NCBI GenBank assembly: GCA_031538895.1
Contig: JAVKLU010000038.1
Span: forward strand, 1 to 34,017
Length of the DNA: 34,017 nt
Source: JAVKLU01 sp031538895
GTDB taxonomy: Bacteria > Pseudomonadota > Gammaproteobacteria > Burkholderiales > Burkholderiaceae
Direction: 5' to 3'
Shown here one piece after another: positions 31,863-34,017 of this stretch. The translations under genes and the position numbers were made by a program. Position 1 is the stretch's first letter, and every line of letters starts with the position of its first letter. The notes beneath the pieces were generated by a model. It was not told the DNA's origin and did no database searches. It worked only from the letters and a program-made list of their open reading frames with translations.

Positions 31863-32753
31863 TTATTGCGACTCTAACCACGCTAAAACTTCGGTCAAAC
31901 GTTCGGCGCTATCGTGTAAATCTTCTGCCGAGGCGCACGCGACTGATGGAATCCGAACGATTTCGATAGTGTTCAAAATCATTGAATCTTGCGAGTTGTA
32001 ATACACCACGCGCCACACGCCAGCAACCGCGCAACGCGTAATACGGCAATTGCCATAACCACGCGACAAAATCGTCACTTGACTATCACCCAACAACGCA
32101 TCCATCACCCCAACATCCTCAGGTGACAAGGGCAACAAAGTTAAATTGATGATGTAGGCTTGTTCGCGCACGCGACCCTGTGCCCGATCTAGTGCGATTT
32201 GCTCACGCATTTCCTCCATCAAAGTTGGCGCGTTCATCACTTCGGCTGGCCAAGTAAAGTTGGCGACCATTTGGTCTAAATCAACCCCGTCTTCCAAGTC
32301 AATTAAGCATTCAGGGAAATTGGCGACTTCGATGTAATCATCGACTAAGTGCCAGCTGTCACCAAATCCGCTCATGTGCACCACGCGCCAAATGCCGGCA
32401 AACACCGACTCTTGCGCATGAATTTTGAAGGTGGGCGTTTCAAATTTTGCCGCCACCTCACCCTCACCAAAAACTTGATTGATGACGTTGCGTGTTTTGA
32501 TATCAGCGTCTTTCAAGGAAATGATTTGTGAGACACCTTGATAATTTTGCGCCAGCGTGAGCGCTTGATGCAAATAGCCACCCGCCGCGCTTTGATCGCG
32601 CAAAACATCATCCGGAATCACCGGCTGACGATAGGTTGACATGTCTTTGGGCATATCGATGTATTCCAATACATCGTCTTCGGCGTGACTGCCCGGCCCT
32701 AACAGGCCTTCAATCGCACGAACAGGAATAGGAAAGGGTTTGCGTGTTTCCAT
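31863..32753 (-). CDS. hoxQ: Hydrogenase maturation protein HoxQ/HupH
   Basis: This 296-residue protein begins METRKPFPIPV, the family start, and contains two related HupH-type domains. Both have a WRVV(H/Y) strand (IWRVVHMSGFGDSW near 125 and VWRVVYYNSQDSMI near 255). HoxQ with HoxO binds the small-subunit precursor and guards it from O2. ATG 32753 is preferred; another in-frame ATG at 32777 adds eight residues (MIQNFKII) that are not family-like, and neither has a good ribosome site. Its upstream flank holds a 15-bp tandem repeat and a MITE-like element, separating it from hoxO by 360 bp. Confidence 0.93.
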   Translation of the reverse strand: METRKPFPIPVRAIEGLLGPGSHAEDDVLEYIDMPKDMSTYRQPVIPDDVLRDQSAAGGYLHQALTLAQNYQGVSQIISLKDADIKTRNVINQVFGEGEVAAKFETPTFKIHAQESVFAGIWRVVHMSGFGDSWHLVDDYIEVANFPECLIDLEDGVDLDQMVANFTWPAEVMNAPTLMEEMREQIALDRAQGRVREQAYIINLTLLPLSPEDVGVMDALLGDSQVTILSRGYGNCRITRCAVAGVWRVVYYNSQDSMILNTIEIVRIPSVACASAEDLHDSAERLTEVLAWLESQ

Positions 32754-32769
32754 GATGATTTTAAAGTTT

Positions 32770-32829
32770 TGAATCAATCAAATTTGAATCAACCAATGCT
32801 GAATCAACCAATGCTGAATAAACCAATAG
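32770..32829. repeat. 15-bp tandem repeat upstream of hoxQ
   Basis: Four head-to-tail 15-bp units: TGAATCAATCAAATT (32770-32784), TGAATCAACCAATGC twice (32785-32814) and TGAATAAACCAATAG (32815-32829). The array is 16 bp upstream of the hoxQ ATG and therefore in its leader. The remaining bases between it and the MITE (32830-32957) show nothing I can name. Confidence 0.93.
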
Positions 32830-32961
32830 CGCTTGCCGAGACATCATGAGCAACAATCACTGCGTCATTCTGCCTTGCCGCACTATCTGCGCACTACCTA
32901 CGCACTACTGGCAATGTCAGCAACAGCCCTTCTAATGCTCATTTCTATTGGAATTCAATAA

Positions 32962-33104
32962 GGGCACTTCTATAAATACAGAATGTGCGGATGAAGTGCG
33001 AGGCGCACAGCACACAGAAACCAGAGCGTACATACAGTACGTGAGGATTTCGCGTACTGCGCAACAAAGCAATTCGCCGCAAAAATGAATTGATAGAAGT
33101 GCCC
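32962..33104. mobile_element. MITE-like element, 143 bp, with 16-bp terminal inverted repeats
   Basis: GGGCACTTCTATAAAT at 32962-32977 and its inverted match at 33089-33104 agree at 15 of 16 positions. ATAA flanks the element on both sides (32958-32961 and 33105-33108), a 4-bp target duplication. No coding potential is seen; the interior contains a hairpin (CAGTACG at 33035-33041 with CGTACTG at 33053-33059). It sits five bases beyond the hoxO stop codon, inside the hydrogenase operon. The parent insertion sequence is not in the window; a 4-bp duplication would suit an IS5-like transposase, but this is a guess. Confidence 0.85.
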
Positions 33105-33113
33105 ATAATACGG

Positions 33114-33611
33114 TCAATGACAACTGCTGTCTTTGCTGTCACCGTTAACTACCGCGATTCCAATGCTGGGCGCACGTTTGGGTACTGCCGCCAAAAGTGT
33201 CGGCAACTGCACCAAATAATCATCCCAATCCAACATTCCGCCCAGACAATCCAAATACTGGCCATCACGGAAAAAAATCATACTGGGGCGACGCGTTGCA
33301 CCATATTTTTTGGCAATTGCATCTTCGTCCGCAGCCGTCACCATTCCCATAAAAAACTGTGGGTAGCTGGCAGAAAAATGTTGGCGCAATTCTGGCAACA
33401 CCACCGCGACATCCAGACCTTCGGGATAGCGCACCGGATCACCCGCGACTAACAAAACACAAATTCCTGCTTGAGCCACGGTGCGTTCACAATTTTCCAA
33501 ATCCACCCATGCCGCATGCGGCATCGTCGCGACGCGTGTAAATAAAGGATGAGCTTGATTTGAAACGGGTGGCAGTGGCAAATCAATGGCAAAAGTAGAT
33601 TCTGAAGTCAT
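33114..33611 (-). CDS. hoxO: Hydrogenase maturation protein HoxO/HupG (HyaE family)
   Basis: This 165-residue protein has a thioredoxin fold without the CxxC redox motif, as in HyaE/HupG. Segments such as CVLLVAGDPVRYPEGLDVAVVLPEL and RRPSMIFFRDGQYLDCLGGMLDWDDY match the family. It acts as a chaperone of the hydrogenase small subunit with HoxQ. The stop codon lies directly beside the MITE-like element, so the insertion just missed the coding region. Confidence 0.92.
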   Translation of the reverse strand: MTSESTFAIDLPLPPVSNQAHPLFTRVATMPHAAWVDLENCERTVAQAGICVLLVAGDPVRYPEGLDVAVVLPELRQHFSASYPQFFMGMVTAADEDAIAKKYGATRRPSMIFFRDGQYLDCLGGMLDWDDYLVQLPTLLAAVPKRAPSIGIAVVNGDSKDSSCH

Positions 33612-33692
33612 AGATTAGAAAATAAAAAAAGACTGGGTAAAACCACGCAAAACATAAAACTCAACTGCGCTACAAAAAAATGATCATTCGCT

Positions 33693-34004
33693 TTAACCTT
33701 GACCGGTCAAGGTTTTGATCTGATCAGACGCCATTTGCGAGGGCAGATTAAACGAAAAATCATCCGCTGCAATTGACACGCCCTCATACACTTTGCGCAA
33801 AGCGGCATGTGCTTCATTCATTTCATCGGCGCGCTCGGGCGACAAAATTTCTAAGGCATTACCTAAAAATCCCAAGACCCATTGACCCACTTGCGGATCA
33901 CCAATCAAAGCCGTATTCAAACGTTCGGTATGGCCAACATTGTCTTGCCCTTGGGCAAAGCCCGCTTCGACCGAGGTGATTTGAAAAGGGATTCCGAGAC
34001 ACAT
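33693..34004 (-). CDS. hoxL: HypC-family chaperone HoxL/HupF
   Basis: The 103-residue protein starts MCLGIPFQI with the iron-binding Cys2, and GDPQVGQWVLGFLGNALEIL is typical of HupF/HoxL, which is longer than HypC. It is the dedicated chaperone that brings the Fe(CN)2CO unit to the large subunit of the membrane-bound hydrogenase. ATG at 34004 is required by the MC start; the frame opens two codons earlier with TTG. By comparison with Cupriavidus, hoxM and the hoxKGZ structural genes should lie just beyond the right edge. Confidence 0.94.
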   Translation of the reverse strand: MCLGIPFQITSVEAGFAQGQDNVGHTERLNTALIGDPQVGQWVLGFLGNALEILSPERADEMNEAHAALRKVYEGVSIAADDFSFNLPSQMASDQIKTLTGQG

Positions 34005-34017
34005 AATCAATTCAGAG

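Noticed and set aside
32932..33142. Small open frames across the MITE region
   Set aside because: They span the repeat ends and have no recognisable protein character or ribosome site.

Overview
The window looks like a chromosomal segment of a betaproteobacterium, most likely Burkholderiales-like. This rests on three things visible in the sequence: the sdhCDAB-sdhE-gltA-sucA-odhB-lpdA block, a class A RNase P RNA, and a membrane-bound hydrogenase accessory operon in the order known from Ralstonia/Cupriavidus (hoxL-O-Q-R-T-V-hypA-B-F-C-D-E). Base composition is moderate, and short tandem duplications sit at many gene edges. Species-level identity cannot be read from the window.

Layout. Positions 1-6921 (minus strand): the 5' end of a polyamine-binding lipoprotein gene, then tldD, a SPOR-domain membrane protein, folC, a P-II signalling gene, holB, tmk and mltG, reading right to left and several overlapping by a few bases. 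Positions 6962-7283 (minus): rnpB. Positions 7613-18675 (plus): a TCA-cycle block with the complete succinate dehydrogenase, its flavinylation factor, citrate synthase and all three subunits of 2-oxoglutarate dehydrogenase. Positions 18751-23654: a 4904-bp mobile element. Positions 23911-24471 (plus): a secreted NTF2-like protein. Positions 24693-34004 (minus): twelve hydrogenase maturation genes. The hydrogenase structural genes are presumably just beyond the right edge.

The most striking object is the mobile element. It has 38-bp Tn3-family (Tn21/Tn501-type) terminal inverted repeats differing at one base and a perfect 5-bp target duplication (TGGTA). It has no transposase or resolvase gene, but the last residues of a Tn3-type transposase appear to survive at the right end, fused in frame to a truncated EamA transporter. 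It carries a visibly more G+C-rich cassette: PepSY protein, PAP2 phosphatase (one-base frameshift), a membrane protein with an exact fourfold internal motif, a lipoprotein, and an OmpR/QseB-type response regulator with its sensor kinase. I read this as a non-autonomous transposon moving an envelope or cation stress module; the function is inference.

The hydrogenase genes form one maturation pathway. HypA/HypB deliver nickel, HypF/HypE make the cyanide ligands, HypC/HypD/HoxL/HoxV assemble and transfer the Fe(CN)2CO unit, and HoxO/HoxQ/HoxR/HoxT protect and mature the small subunit in O2. Oddities are a HypB with its histidine-rich tract at the C-terminus, a short HypF lacking all N-terminal domains, and a 143-bp MITE-like element between hoxO and hoxQ.
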